Notes: generated by a model from the letters alone, not told the origin. Positions 17,637 through 26,231 are shown, counted from the stretch's first letter. The stretch: DNA of 64,000 bases from Haloferax sp. Atlit-12N (GCF_003383095.1 NZ_PSYW01000001.1:744001-808000), one strand, 5' to 3'. Numbers and translations are program-made.

Positions 17637-18265
17637 AGCGCGTCGCGGAGGCGGGCGGCCAGTCCGCGGTCGGCGGAGTCGGCGCGGGAACCGGTGGCGT
17701 CGTTCCGGGAGTCGCCGGCGCGGGAGTCGCGAGCGACGTGAGAATCGCGACCGGCGTGGACGGCGGTCTCGGTCGTCTCGTCACGTCGGGGAGAATCGTC
17801 GTACGCGCCCGTGGTTTGTTGGGGGAGTGACGCCGCCTCCGAGGCAAGCGCGTCGGCCGACTGCGGCGGCGCGGGAGACGCCGTCTCGTCGACAAGTTCC
17901 GCTTCGAGCGACTCGGCCTTGGCGAGCGCGGCGTTCGCCCGGCGCTCGACGTCCTCGTTGACCGCGCGGACGCCGCCGAGGTAGCCGCGCATCGCCTGCG
18001 TCGCGGCATCCACCTCGTCGAGGCGCTCGGTGAGCGACTCGACCGCTGATTCGAGTTCGGAGACCCGACGCTCGACGGACGCGAGGTCCTCCAGCGACGA
18101 GAAGTCGGCGTCGCCGTCGGTGATGGTTCGCTCGACCGCGTCGAGCCGCGCGGCGAGGTCGGCAGTGCGGTCGGCGGTGTGGTCCGCCGCGACCGGTCCG
18201 CGGGCAGCGGGCGTTCCGGTGTCTGTGTCACCGTCAGCGTCGAAGTGGACTGGGTCGGTCGTCAT
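17633..18265 (-). CDS. Cytosolic coiled-coil protein heading the pilus-like cluster
   Basis: 210 residues without membrane segments. Residues 45-120 (LAARLDAVERTITDGDADFSSLEDLASVERRVSELE and on) show a clear heptad pattern for a coiled coil. The tail (about 125-210) is charged and disordered, ending GLAARLRDAL, which could be an amphipathic helix. The ATG at 18265 lies 28 bases after a strong TATAAA box, whereas an earlier ATG at 18286 touches the box, so the later start is preferred. Being first in the cluster, it may organise or regulate the ATPase at the membrane. No characterised homologue is known to me. Confidence 0.7.
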   Translation of the reverse strand: MTTDPVHFDADGDTDTGTPAARGPVAADHTADRTADLAARLDAVERTITDGDADFSSLEDLASVERRVSELESAVESLTERLDEVDAATQAMRGYLGGVRAVNEDVERRANAALAKAESLEAELVDETASPAPPQSADALASEAASLPQQTTGAYDDSPRRDETTETAVHAGRDSHVARDSRAGDSRNDATGSRADSADRGLAARLRDAL

Positions 18266-18290
18266 GGGGCGGTCTGGTCCCGTCATCTGA

Positions 18291-18296
18291 TATAAA
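18291..18296 (-). promoter_or_regulatory. Main promoter TATA box of the pilus-like cluster
   Basis: The minus strand reads GCTTTATATCAG, with TTTATA centred 28 bases before the ATG at 18265. The 123-base gap to the divergent cetZ start also contains CTCCG-7-CGGAG (18299-18315), a weak inverted repeat just upstream of the box. Confidence 0.7.
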
Positions 18297-18388
18297 GCTC
18301 CGGCGCGGTCGGAGCCGACCACGACCCGAGCGGTCGAACAGTTCGTCCGTGGGGAACGTTCAAGATGGGCGACGGAGTGGATTGTGGT

Positions 18389-19471
18389 ATGAAAACCGTC
18401 CTGATTGGTGTGGGGCAAGCGGGTGGGAAGCTCACCACCGCTCTCCAGTCGTTCGACCGACAGATGGGGTTCGGCGCGGTACTCGACGCCGTCGCGGTGA
18501 ACACCGCGAAAGCGGACCTCCAGCCGCTTCCGGTCGAGACCGTGCTCATCGGCCAAGACCGCGTCAACGGTCACGGCGTCGGCGGCGACAACGAGCTCGG
18601 TGCCGAGGTCATGGAGGCGGACCAGACCGAGGTCATGTCCGCGCTCGACGGCCGCGTCACGGCCGAAGCGGAATCGATTTTCGTCGTCGCTGGGCTCGGC
18701 GGCGGCTCGGGTTCCGGCGGCGCGCCCGTCCTCGCGAAGGCGCTTCGCCGCGTCTACGACGTGCCGGTGTACGTCCTCGGAATCCTGCCCGGAAAAGACG
18801 AGGGAGCGATGTATCAGGTGAACGCCGGCCGCTCGCTCAAGACCCTCGCCCGCGAGTCCGACGCCGTCCTCCTCGTCGACAACGACGCGTTTCGCTCCTC
18901 CGGCGAGTCGATGAGCGAGGGCTACGACGCCATCAACGAGGCAATCGCTCGACGCGTCGGTCTGCTGTTGGCGGCCGGTGAGGCGACCGAGGGCGTCGGC
19001 GAGAGCGTCGTCGACACCTCCGAGGTCATCAACACCCTCCGCTCCGGCGGTATCGCCGCGCTCGGCTACGCGAGCGCCGAGGCATCTCCCGACGCCGAAG
19101 ACAACATCAACACCGTCATGAGCACGACCCGCCGCGCCGTCCTGACGGGGACGAGCCTGCCCGATGCGAGCGACGCGGACTCCGCGCTCGTCATCATCGC
19201 CGGGGAACCGGACACCATCCCACGGAAGGGCGTCGAGCGAGCGCGTCGCTGGGTCGAAGAGGAGACCGGCAGTCTGCAGGTCCGCGGCGGCGACTTCCCG
19301 CTGGAGAGCGGCCGCCTCGCGTCGCTCGTCCTCCTCGGCGGCGTCGAGCGCTCCGAGCGGGTCGAGTCGTTCATGGAACGCGCCCGCGAGGCCATCGACC
19401 AGGCCAAGACCGAGAAACGAGAGGACCCCAAAGAGATGTGGCACAACGACGACCTCGACGACCTGCTGTGA
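18389..19471 (+). CDS. cetZ: CetZ tubulin/FtsZ-superfamily cytoskeletal GTPase (CetZ2-like)
   Basis: The 360-residue protein begins with the GTP-binding MKTVLIGVGQAGG and has the tubulin signature GLGGGSGSGGAP (residues 102-113). The GGGSGSG form, rather than the GGGTGTG of FtsZ1 at 42 kb, together with short overall length and the N-terminus, places it in the CetZ group. CetZ proteins of Haloferax control cell shape and motility and assemble dynamic structures at the membrane. The tail (KTEKREDPKEMWHNDDLDDLL) is charged and may be the regulatory extension. From memory it corresponds to CetZ2. It is transcribed away from the pilus-like cluster. The ATG at 18389 is used; a longer GTP-loop-preceding start adds MGDGVDCG. 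Confidence 0.9.
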   Translation: MKTVLIGVGQAGGKLTTALQSFDRQMGFGAVLDAVAVNTAKADLQPLPVETVLIGQDRVNGHGVGGDNELGAEVMEADQTEVMSALDGRVTAEAESIFVVAGLGGGSGSGGAPVLAKALRRVYDVPVYVLGILPGKDEGAMYQVNAGRSLKTLARESDAVLLVDNDAFRSSGESMSEGYDAINEAIARRVGLLLAAGEATEGVGESVVDTSEVINTLRSGGIAALGYASAEASPDAEDNINTVMSTTRRAVLTGTSLPDASDADSALVIIAGEPDTIPRKGVERARRWVEEETGSLQVRGGDFPLESGRLASLVLLGGVERSERVESFMERAREAIDQAKTEKREDPKEMWHNDDLDDLL

Positions 19472-19673
19472 TAGCGACCGGCCGCCACTGACGCGGCTAC
19501 CGGCCACCAAATCCAGATTTTCGAGACGTTCGTCCACCAGATGTGGAAATGGAGTTCGTTCTGCGAATGATTTTTCCGTCATGCCGCCAACCCGTGCTAT
19601 GTGTTAACAATGGTTTGTGGGTGGAACGAAACGATGAGTGCGATGGCCGACTCGGCGCGACGCCGAGGACACT

Positions 19674-20777
19674 ATGTCTGAGTCGACGGTCGGCCCGCTC
19701 CGGCGAAGTATCGAAGTCGAGTACTGGGTCGTCGAGGACGACGGGTCGTTCAGCGACCCGGGCGACCTGCTCGACGCCTCGCCGGGGGCCGAACGGGAGT
19801 TCGTCGAGCCCGTGTTGGAGGTGAAGACGTCGCCGTGCGACTCGGCGGCCGAGTTGCGCGCGGAACTGTACGAACGACTCGGCGACGTTCTCTCGCGGGC
19901 CGAAGAAGTCGGGAAGCGACTCGTCCCGCTCGCCACGCCGGTGAGTGCGGAGGAGGTGACGGAGCGCCAGAGCGACCGGACCCGCATCCAGAACCGCGTC
20001 ATCGGGTCTGACTTCCAGTACGCGCGACACTGCGTGGGGACGCACGTCCACGTCGAACAGCGCCCCGGCCGCGAAATCGACCAGTACAACGCGCTCGTGG
20101 CGCTGGACCCCGCGCTGGCGTTGGTGAACTCCTCGCCGTACTACGACGGGAAGCGGTTGGCGGCGGGCGCGCGGTCGAAGCTGTACCGCCGGATGACCTA
20201 CGACGACGTGCCGCACCAGGGTCGGCTGTGGCGCTACGCCGACGACACGCGGGAGTGGTCGCGCCGCCTCGAACGCCGGTTCGAGGAGTTCCTCGTGCGT
20301 GCCGAGGAGGAGGGCGTCGACCGGGCGACCATCGAGGCGAACTTCGACCCCGAGAGCGCAATCTGGACGCCGGTACAGCTCAGAGCCGAGTTCGGCACGG
20401 TCGAGTGGCGCTCGCCCGACTGCGCGCTCCCGAGCGACGTTCTCAGGCTGGCGAACAACATCGCAGACGTGGTGAACCGCCTCGACGACGCGGAACTCAG
20501 AATCGAGGGTGACAGGGGACGCGTGACGGACGACCAGGTCGTCCTCCCCGAGTTCGACGCGGTGCTCCGGTACGTCAACGCCGCCATCGAAGACGGACTC
20601 GACTCCGAGGCAGTGCGGTCGTACCTCGACCGGATGGGCTTCGACGTGGACGCGTACAGCCCGGTGTCACACGAGATAGACGGCCGCGAGACGGTCACGC
20701 CCGCCGAGGCGCGAGAGATGCGGCTGACCCACGCCGACCGACTGGAACGAGACGTGCGGAGCGCAGTCCGGCAGTAA
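19674..20777 (+). CDS. Glutamate-cysteine ligase family (GCS2) protein
   Basis: The 367-residue protein has the GCS2 pattern: IEVEYWVVEDDG near the N-terminus, VLEVKTSPCDSAAELRAEL (about 45-63) and the ATP/metal region HCVGTHVHVEQRPG (118-131) with FGTVEWRSPDC (around 236-246). GCS2 enzymes form gamma-glutamylcysteine, the main low-molecular thiol of haloarchaea, or other gamma-glutamyl amides. Haloferax has a distinct known GshA elsewhere, so this one may use a different amine. The ATG at 19674 replaces an upstream frame that begins in non-coding sequence. It is a single gene between cetZ and a convergent phosphodiesterase gene. Confidence 0.75.
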   Translation: MSESTVGPLRRSIEVEYWVVEDDGSFSDPGDLLDASPGAEREFVEPVLEVKTSPCDSAAELRAELYERLGDVLSRAEEVGKRLVPLATPVSAEEVTERQSDRTRIQNRVIGSDFQYARHCVGTHVHVEQRPGREIDQYNALVALDPALALVNSSPYYDGKRLAAGARSKLYRRMTYDDVPHQGRLWRYADDTREWSRRLERRFEEFLVRAEEEGVDRATIEANFDPESAIWTPVQLRAEFGTVEWRSPDCALPSDVLRLANNIADVVNRLDDAELRIEGDRGRVTDDQVVLPEFDAVLRYVNAAIEDGLDSEAVRSYLDRMGFDVDAYSPVSHEIDGRETVTPAEAREMRLTHADRLERDVRSAVRQ

Positions 20778-20860
20778 GTCGCGAGCCGCCACGAGCGGCT
20801 CTTAGGGGGACCGCGAGAGCGAGCGCTCGAGACAAGAGAGGTCGGTCAGACGTGCCCCGT

Positions 20861-20866
20861 AAAAAA
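20861..20866 (-). terminator. T-run terminator of the phosphodiesterase gene
   Basis: Six A residues on the plus strand give a T6 run on the minus strand about 25 bases after the stop at 20892. Oligo-T tracts without a stem are the usual archaeal termination signal. Confidence 0.5.
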
Positions 20867-20891
20867 GGGAATCAGACGCCGAAGCGGTCGC

Positions 20892-22241
20892 TTACTGCTG
20901 GATGAGGCTCGCGCCGTCGAGTTCGGTGCGACTGTACTCGACGTCCATGAGGTCGAGGATGGTCGGCGCGATGTCGTAGAGGTCGGCGTCCTCGATGACC
21001 GCACCGGGGTCGTCGACGTAGAGCGTCGCGTTGTCGAACGAGTGCATCCCGTTGCGGGGGCCGACGCCGAACACGTCGTCGTGACCCTTGAAGCCGGACT
21101 TCAGGTCGAAGCCGTGGTTCGGGATGACGACGAGGTCGGGGGCGATGTCGTCGTGGTCGCCGCGGAAGGCGTCTTCCTTGACGACGACGCGGTCTGCGAC
21201 CTTGTTGCCGTCGGGGCCTTCGAGCGCTTCGAGTTCGGCCTTGAGTTCGTCGCGGACGGCCTCGTACTCCGACTGCGGGACCGACCCGCGAGGCTCGCGC
21301 CCTTCGAGGTTGATGAAGAACCGACCGGGAATGAGCGAGTACGCCTTCGAGTCCTTGTCTATGTCCGAAAGCGAGTCGTGGTCGTCGTCCTCGTAGGAGA
21401 GCCAGCCGTTCTCCTCGAGCCACGTGTTGCAGTGGACCTCGTAGTCGAGCGAGGTGAAGCCGTGGTCGGACGCGACGATGAGCGTCACGTCCTCGGGGAG
21501 GGCGTCGCGGATGCGACCGAGATAGTCGTCGACGGTGCGGTAGAACTCCATGAAGGCGTCCTTGTTCTTCCCGTCGCGCTCGTAGTCCTTGAACAGGAAG
21601 TGGTTGACGCGGTCGGTCGTCATGAAGACGCCGAAAAAGAGGTCCCAGTCGTCCTGGTCGATGTAGCGCTCGAACGCCTCGTAGCGCCGGTCGAGCGTCT
21701 TGCGAGCGTCCTCCATGAACGCGGTCTTGTCGTCGTCGTGGCCGAGTTTCGCGTTCACGTCGATTTTGTAGTTCATCTCGGAGAGCGCGTCGCGGAAGTC
21801 GTCGGGGTAGGCGGCCTTGTCGACGCCGGGCGAGAGGAAGCCCGAGACCATGCGCTGGACGTTGCGCTGGGGCGGGAACGTCACGGGGACGTTCATGACG
21901 GTGGCCTTGCGGCCGGCGTCGGTGACGCGGTCCCAGACGCGGGTGGCCTGCACGTCGCGCCCCATCGGGACGTACGTGTCGTAGGAGCCGACCTCACGGT
22001 CCTGGAAGCCGTAGACGCCGGTCTCGCCGGGGTTGACGCCGGTCGTGAGCGCCGGCCAACACGCCGAGGACTCGGGCGGGACGATGCTGTCGATGTCGCC
22101 CGCCGAGCCCGCGTCGGCCAGCGCCGCGAAGTTGGGGAACTCGTCGGGATGCTCAGAGAGGAGAGTGAACGGAACCCCGTCGATGCCGATGAAGGCGACG
22201 CGGGGGTGGTCTTTGCCGCGGAGTCGGTCGAACAAACCCAT
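20892..22241 (-). CDS. Type I phosphodiesterase/nucleotide pyrophosphatase (alkaline phosphatase superfamily)
   Basis: The 449-residue protein has the superfamily metal sites: FIGIDGVP (aspartate 20), a nucleophile region PPESSACWPALTTG (residues 55-68), VASDHGFTS (about 256-264) and the late FGVGPRNGMHSF histidine. It should hydrolyse phosphodiester, pyrophosphate or phosphonate bonds of a soluble substrate. No signal peptide or membrane helix is seen, so it is cytosolic. That is unusual for secreted alkaline phosphatases but normal for this archaeal subfamily. A TTCTTATGG element near 22262-22270 precedes the ATG by about 27 bases. No substrate can be inferred from the neighbours. Confidence 0.8.
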   Translation of the reverse strand: MGLFDRLRGKDHPRVAFIGIDGVPFTLLSEHPDEFPNFAALADAGSAGDIDSIVPPESSACWPALTTGVNPGETGVYGFQDREVGSYDTYVPMGRDVQATRVWDRVTDAGRKATVMNVPVTFPPQRNVQRMVSGFLSPGVDKAAYPDDFRDALSEMNYKIDVNAKLGHDDDKTAFMEDARKTLDRRYEAFERYIDQDDWDLFFGVFMTTDRVNHFLFKDYERDGKNKDAFMEFYRTVDDYLGRIRDALPEDVTLIVASDHGFTSLDYEVHCNTWLEENGWLSYEDDDHDSLSDIDKDSKAYSLIPGRFFINLEGREPRGSVPQSEYEAVRDELKAELEALEGPDGNKVADRVVVKEDAFRGDHDDIAPDLVVIPNHGFDLKSGFKGHDDVFGVGPRNGMHSFDNATLYVDDPGAVIEDADLYDIAPTILDLMDVEYSRTELDGASLIQQ

Positions 22242-22446
22242 ACCTCACGGTATCCAAGAGAACCATAAGAAGGTTCGTCTCTCCGCCGGAGTTTGCGACG
22301 AGAGACGACGAATACGGGGCCGTTGTCGGAGAAAGCGGCGAATCTCTCCGGGCGAGAGCGGGACGCTGACACCGCCAACGACGTGTCAGGCGCGAATCAG
22401 GCTATCTCCCCGGCCGGCGGCGAACGTGCGGGACCGTCCACGCGCC

Positions 22447-23301
22447 CTAGGCCCGCGGTTGCCCGGGCATCGAGAACGGGCGCTCCTGAGCGACAGCGGT
22501 CCGACCGCTGACCCGAAGCTCGCTCGCGACGACGAACGCCAGCCCCCACGCGACGAGCGCGATTGCCCACAGCATCCCCACGCTGGACACCTGCGTCGGG
22601 AAGGCGAGCGAGACCGCGCCGAAGTAGATGGCGAGGCCGCCAGTCAGCCACGCGACGAAGCGGTGACCGGGTGAACCTGCGGCCGCGACGAGGCCGAGCA
22701 GTAACAGCCCGATTGCCATCACCGCCATCTCCATGTAGTGACCGGCGACAGCGTGAATGTCACCGGTCGCCTGCAGGCCGAACTGGTTGACCGCGAACGC
22801 GAGCACCGGGAGCGCCGCGACCGCGACGAGGCCGAGGAGTGCCGGACTGTAGTCGTCGCCGACCGAGACGATATCGCGGCCCGAGGGGTGGAACAGCACC
22901 ATGAGCCCGGTGAGCACGAAGAAGGGGACGACCTCCTCGACCGGCCCGCCGCCGACGATAGTGCCGACGAGCACGAGCGTCGTCACCACGAAGGCGACCT
23001 GCATGAGCGCGACGCGCTTCAGCGGGCGGTACAGTTGGCTCGCGACGCCGAGGATGATTATCCAGACGTTCGCCGCGATGACCATCAGGTGCAGGCGGTG
23101 CTCGGCGAGCACGTCGCCGCCCGCGCCCCACCCGACGATGGCGAACGAGAGGAGTTCGCTGACGAAGACGGCCGCCATCCCTAGCGTCACGACCGCGAGC
23201 AAGTAGAACGCGTACAGCCGGGCCTGACCGAACGCGGCCGGCGAGTCGCCGGTGGCGTCCGGAGCGTCGGTACTACTATGTGTCTTGGTGTCAATTGACA
23301 T
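22447..23301 (-). CDS. Eight-helix membrane protein of unknown function
   Basis: The 284-residue protein has a polar 25-residue head (SIDTKTHSSTDAPDATGDSPAAF) and eight hydrophobic segments starting with LYAFYLLAVVTLGMAAVFVSELLSF and ending with MLWAIALVAWGLAFVVASEL. Conserved-looking polar residues sit within helices (HRLHLMVIAANVW, HAVAGHYMEMAV), so histidines could bind haem, metal or protons. I do not recognise the family. Two perfect palindromes lie at its promoter and start codon, so its expression is probably tightly controlled. No partner gene is adjacent. Confidence 0.7.
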   Translation of the reverse strand: MSIDTKTHSSTDAPDATGDSPAAFGQARLYAFYLLAVVTLGMAAVFVSELLSFAIVGWGAGGDVLAEHRLHLMVIAANVWIIILGVASQLYRPLKRVALMQVAFVVTTLVLVGTIVGGGPVEEVVPFFVLTGLMVLFHPSGRDIVSVGDDYSPALLGLVAVAALPVLAFAVNQFGLQATGDIHAVAGHYMEMAVMAIGLLLLGLVAAAGSPGHRFVAWLTGGLAIYFGAVSLAFPTQVSSVGMLWAIALVAWGLAFVVASELRVSGRTAVAQERPFSMPGQPRA

Positions 23302-23344
23302 GGTTCGGAAGAGAGTACGACGGCTGAGAGAATAACCGTTATTC
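23289..23344 (-). promoter_or_regulatory. Promoter with two perfect palindromes
   Basis: GAATAAC-c-GTTATTC (23330-23344) overlaps the position expected for the TATA element about 27 bases before the ATG at 23301. TGTCAATTGACA (23289-23300) is a perfect 12-base palindrome overlapping the start codon. A dimeric regulator at either site would block initiation. Confidence 0.55.
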
Positions 23345-23445
23345 GAGGGTTTCGGACCTGTTTCTCGGCAGGACGCTCAGCGGGTCGAGAGAGTCGAGCC
23401 GCATCGGGCGAAGGAGCGAAGTGCCGCGCGGGACAACGAACGGAC

Positions 23446-23886
23446 GTGAAGGAGTTCGAGCGTAAACAGCTCTTGGAGCGCGTCAATCGGGAGGGTGCGA
23501 CCGTCGGCACGCAGATTCCCGACCGCATCGAGGTCCAAGGCGAGGAGATAGACCTCAGGGAGTTCGTCTTCGAGATAAAGCGCCGCGACACCATCCCGTC
23601 GGGAGAGCGCGAGCGCGTCGACCAAGCGAAGCGGAACCTCCGCCGCGAGCGCCTCGAACGGCTCCAGCGAATCGAGGACAACGAGGTGAGCTACGACGAG
23701 GGGCGGCGATTGGCCGAGGACATCGTCGGCATCGACCGGGCGCTGAACGCCCTCGAACAGCTTCGGCCGGTCGACCTCGAACAGGAAGAAAATCTCCAGA
23801 ACGCCGCGGACCAGAAGCGCTGGATGAACTTCCTGAAGAAGGCACTGGGCCGCGACGGCGGCAAGGGCAAGCGAGGGGGCCGATGA
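23446..23886 (+). CDS. Conserved haloarchaeal protein, charged helical
   Basis: The 146-residue protein starts at a GTG. It is rich in lysine, arginine and glutamate and appears almost entirely helical after residue 45 (KRRDTIPSGERERVDQAKRNLRRERLERLQRIEDN). The C-terminus (KKALGRDGGKGKRGGR) is basic. There is no cysteine or enzyme motif. Its stop overlaps the start of the polX gene (ATGA), so the products are probably made together. A DNA-repair accessory role is an inference from that coupling only. I believe it has a DUF number (5788), unverified. Confidence 0.75.
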   Translation: MKEFERKQLLERVNREGATVGTQIPDRIEVQGEEIDLREFVFEIKRRDTIPSGERERVDQAKRNLRRERLERLQRIEDNEVSYDEGRRLAEDIVGIDRALNALEQLRPVDLEQEENLQNAADQKRWMNFLKKALGRDGGKGKRGGR

Positions 23887-25634
23887 GCCGAAACGACGAG
23901 ATAGCGAGCCTGCTGGAGGAGTTCGCCGACTTGCTGGCGGCGAAAGACGTGGCCTACAAGCCATCGAGCTACCGCCGCGCCGCCGAGAACGTCCGCGAGC
24001 ACCCGAAGCCCGTCGAGGAACTCGCCGAGGCGGGCGAGGACGCGGTCCAGGAAATCGACCGCGTCGGCGACGCCATCGCCTCGAAAATCGTCGAGTACTT
24101 CGAGACCGGCCGCATCGAGGAGTTAGAGGAACTCCGCGAGGAGTTGCCGGTGGATATGGCCGGCCTGACGAGCGTGGAGGGCGTCGGCCCGAAGACGGTC
24201 GGCAAACTGTACGAGGCGCTCGGCGTCGCCGACCTCGACGACCTCGAAGCGGCCGCCCGCGAGGGGAAGATTCAGGAGGTCAAGGGGTTCGGCGCGAAGA
24301 CGGAGGCGAACATCCTCGACGGCATCGAGTTCGCCCGCGAGGCGACCGGCCGCGAACTGCTCGGAAAGGCGCGCCCCGTCGCCGACGACCTGCTCGCGTA
24401 CCTCGGCGACCACGACGCCGTCGGCCGGGTCGAACCCGCGGGGTCGATGCGGCGGTGGCGCGAGACGGTCGGCGACATCGACGTGCTCGCCGAGAGCGCC
24501 GACGCCGAAGCCGTCATCGACCGCTTCCTCGCGTGGGACCTCGTCGGCGACACCATCGAGGCGGGCGAGCAGAAGGCGAGCGTCCGGGTGAACGGGATGC
24601 GGGTCGACCTCCGCGTCGTCGCCCCCGCGGAGTACGGCGCGGCGCTCCAGTACTTCACCGGGAGCAAGGACCACAACGTCCACCTCCGCAACATCGCCAT
24701 CGACCGCGGCCTCAAGATGAACGAGTACGGGATGTTCGACGTCTCGGACGTGGACGACCCCGACGACGGCCCGCGGGCCGGCACGCGCGTCGCCGGCGAC
24801 ACCGAGGAGTCGATGTACGCCGCGCTCGACCTCCCACTCGTCCCACCGGAGATGCGTGAGGACACCGGCGAAATCGAGCGTGCCGCCGAGGGCGACCTGC
24901 CGGACCTCCTCGCGGAGGGCGACCTCCGCGGCGACCTCCACACCCACACCGACTGGTCCGACGGCGACAACACTATCGCCGAGATGGTCGCGGCCGCCGC
25001 GGAGCGCGGCTACGACTACCACGCCGTCACCGACCACGCCACCGGCCCCGGCATGGTCGGCGGCGTCGGCGTCGAGGACGACGACCTGCTCGACCAGTTA
25101 GACGAGGTCCGCGACGTCGCCGAAGACGCGGACATCGCGGTGTTCACCGGCGTCGAGGCCAACATCGACGCCGAAGGCGGCATCTCCGTCGCCGACGACG
25201 TGCTCGACCAACTCGACGTGGTGGTCGCCTCGCCCCACAGCGCGCTCGACCAGGACCGCGAGACGGCCACCGAGCGACTCGTCACCGCGATGGAACACCC
25301 CGCAGTGAACATCCTCGGCCACCCGACCGGTCGGCTCATCAACCAACGGCCCGGCCTCCCCCTCGACTACGAGCGACTCGCAGAGGCCGCCGTCGAAAAC
25401 GGCGTCGCGCTCGAACTCAACGCCAGCCCGTACCGTCTCGACCTGAACGGCGAGGCGCTCAAAATCGCCGTCGAGGCGGGCGCGACGGTCGCCATCGACA
25501 CCGACGCCCACCGACCAGCCGAACTCGACCACGCCCGCTACGGGGTCCACACGGCCCGCCGCGGCTGGGTCGAAACCGCGGACGTGCTGAACGCGCGGTC
25601 GGTCGAGGAACTGTCCGATTTCCTCCGTGGCTGA
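23883..25634 (+). CDS. polX: Family X DNA polymerase with PHP domain
   Basis: The 583-residue protein joins an N-terminal 8-kDa helix-hairpin-helix region (VEGVGPKTVGKLY, residues 98-110; VKGFGAKTEANIL), a PolX palm with GSM (187-189) and catalytic D198, D200 and D242, and a C-terminal PHP domain starting DLHTHTDWSDG (351-361). Bacterial and archaeal PolX enzymes fill short gaps in base-excision repair and carry Mn2+-dependent 3'-5' exonuclease and AP-endonuclease activity in the PHP domain. All of the key acidic and histidine residues visible here are intact. Length matches the family. The gene overlaps its neighbours on both sides. Confidence 0.93.
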   Translation: MSRNDEIASLLEEFADLLAAKDVAYKPSSYRRAAENVREHPKPVEELAEAGEDAVQEIDRVGDAIASKIVEYFETGRIEELEELREELPVDMAGLTSVEGVGPKTVGKLYEALGVADLDDLEAAAREGKIQEVKGFGAKTEANILDGIEFAREATGRELLGKARPVADDLLAYLGDHDAVGRVEPAGSMRRWRETVGDIDVLAESADAEAVIDRFLAWDLVGDTIEAGEQKASVRVNGMRVDLRVVAPAEYGAALQYFTGSKDHNVHLRNIAIDRGLKMNEYGMFDVSDVDDPDDGPRAGTRVAGDTEESMYAALDLPLVPPEMREDTGEIERAAEGDLPDLLAEGDLRGDLHTHTDWSDGDNTIAEMVAAAAERGYDYHAVTDHATGPGMVGGVGVEDDDLLDQLDEVRDVAEDADIAVFTGVEANIDAEGGISVADDVLDQLDVVVASPHSALDQDRETATERLVTAMEHPAVNILGHPTGRLINQRPGLPLDYERLAEAAVENGVALELNASPYRLDLNGEALKIAVEAGATVAIDTDAHRPAELDHARYGVHTARRGWVETADVLNARSVEELSDFLRG

Positions 25635-26190
25635 CGACGTCGGAGCCGACCACCCCGGCACGGTCGCCTCGGGCGTCGACCGCGCTGCTCCCGGCGACAC
25701 GGCACTCCTCTTGGACGTGATGCTCGGCAAACTCGCCACCTACCTGCGGATGTGCGGCTACGACGCCGAGTATGCGCTCGACAGCGAGGACGAGGCGGGT
25801 GATTCTGAAGGTAACCGCGACCCCCGAACCGACCCCGGCGACGACAGCCTACTCGCACGAGCGGACGCCGAGAGGCGCGTTCTTCTCACCCGCGACGTGC
25901 GACTGGCCGAGCGAGCCTCGCGGAGCGTCCTCCTCGCCGAGCGGGAGCCAATCGAGCAACTCCGCGAACTCGAATCGGTCGGCTTCGCGGTCTCGCTGGA
26001 CGAGGAGCCGTCGCGCTGTGGCGTCTGTAACGGCCCCGTCGAGGCGGTCGGCCGCGACGAGCCAGTTCCCGACTACGCGCCCAACCCGACGGCGACGGTG
26101 CTGTGGCGGTGCCGCGACTGCGGACAGGTGTTCTGGCGCGGGAGCCACTGGCGCGACGTGGAAGCGAGATTGAACGGCGGAGAACAGTAA
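25627..26190 (+). CDS. Mut7-C RNase-domain protein with zinc ribbon
   Basis: The 187-residue protein begins at GTG and overlaps the polX stop by eight bases. The PIN-like Mut7-C core shows LLLDVMLGKLATYLRMCGYDAEY (27-49) and RRVLLTRDVRLAERA (81-95); the C-terminal ribbon has CGVCNG (about 129-134) and CRDCGQVFWRG (about 159-169), four cysteines for zinc. An acidic insertion (DSEDEAGDSEGNRDPRTDPGD, about 52-72) is typical of halophilic loops. The family is predicted to cleave RNA. Its coupling to PolX suggests nucleic-acid repair or turnover, but the substrate is not known. Confidence 0.85.
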   Translation: MADDVGADHPGTVASGVDRAAPGDTALLLDVMLGKLATYLRMCGYDAEYALDSEDEAGDSEGNRDPRTDPGDDSLLARADAERRVLLTRDVRLAERASRSVLLAEREPIEQLRELESVGFAVSLDEEPSRCGVCNGPVEAVGRDEPVPDYAPNPTATVLWRCRDCGQVFWRGSHWRDVEARLNGGEQ

Positions 26191-26231
26191 CGGTCGGCGG
26201 TGCGCCGGCGGTTGCCGGTTCGCTGGCGGGA

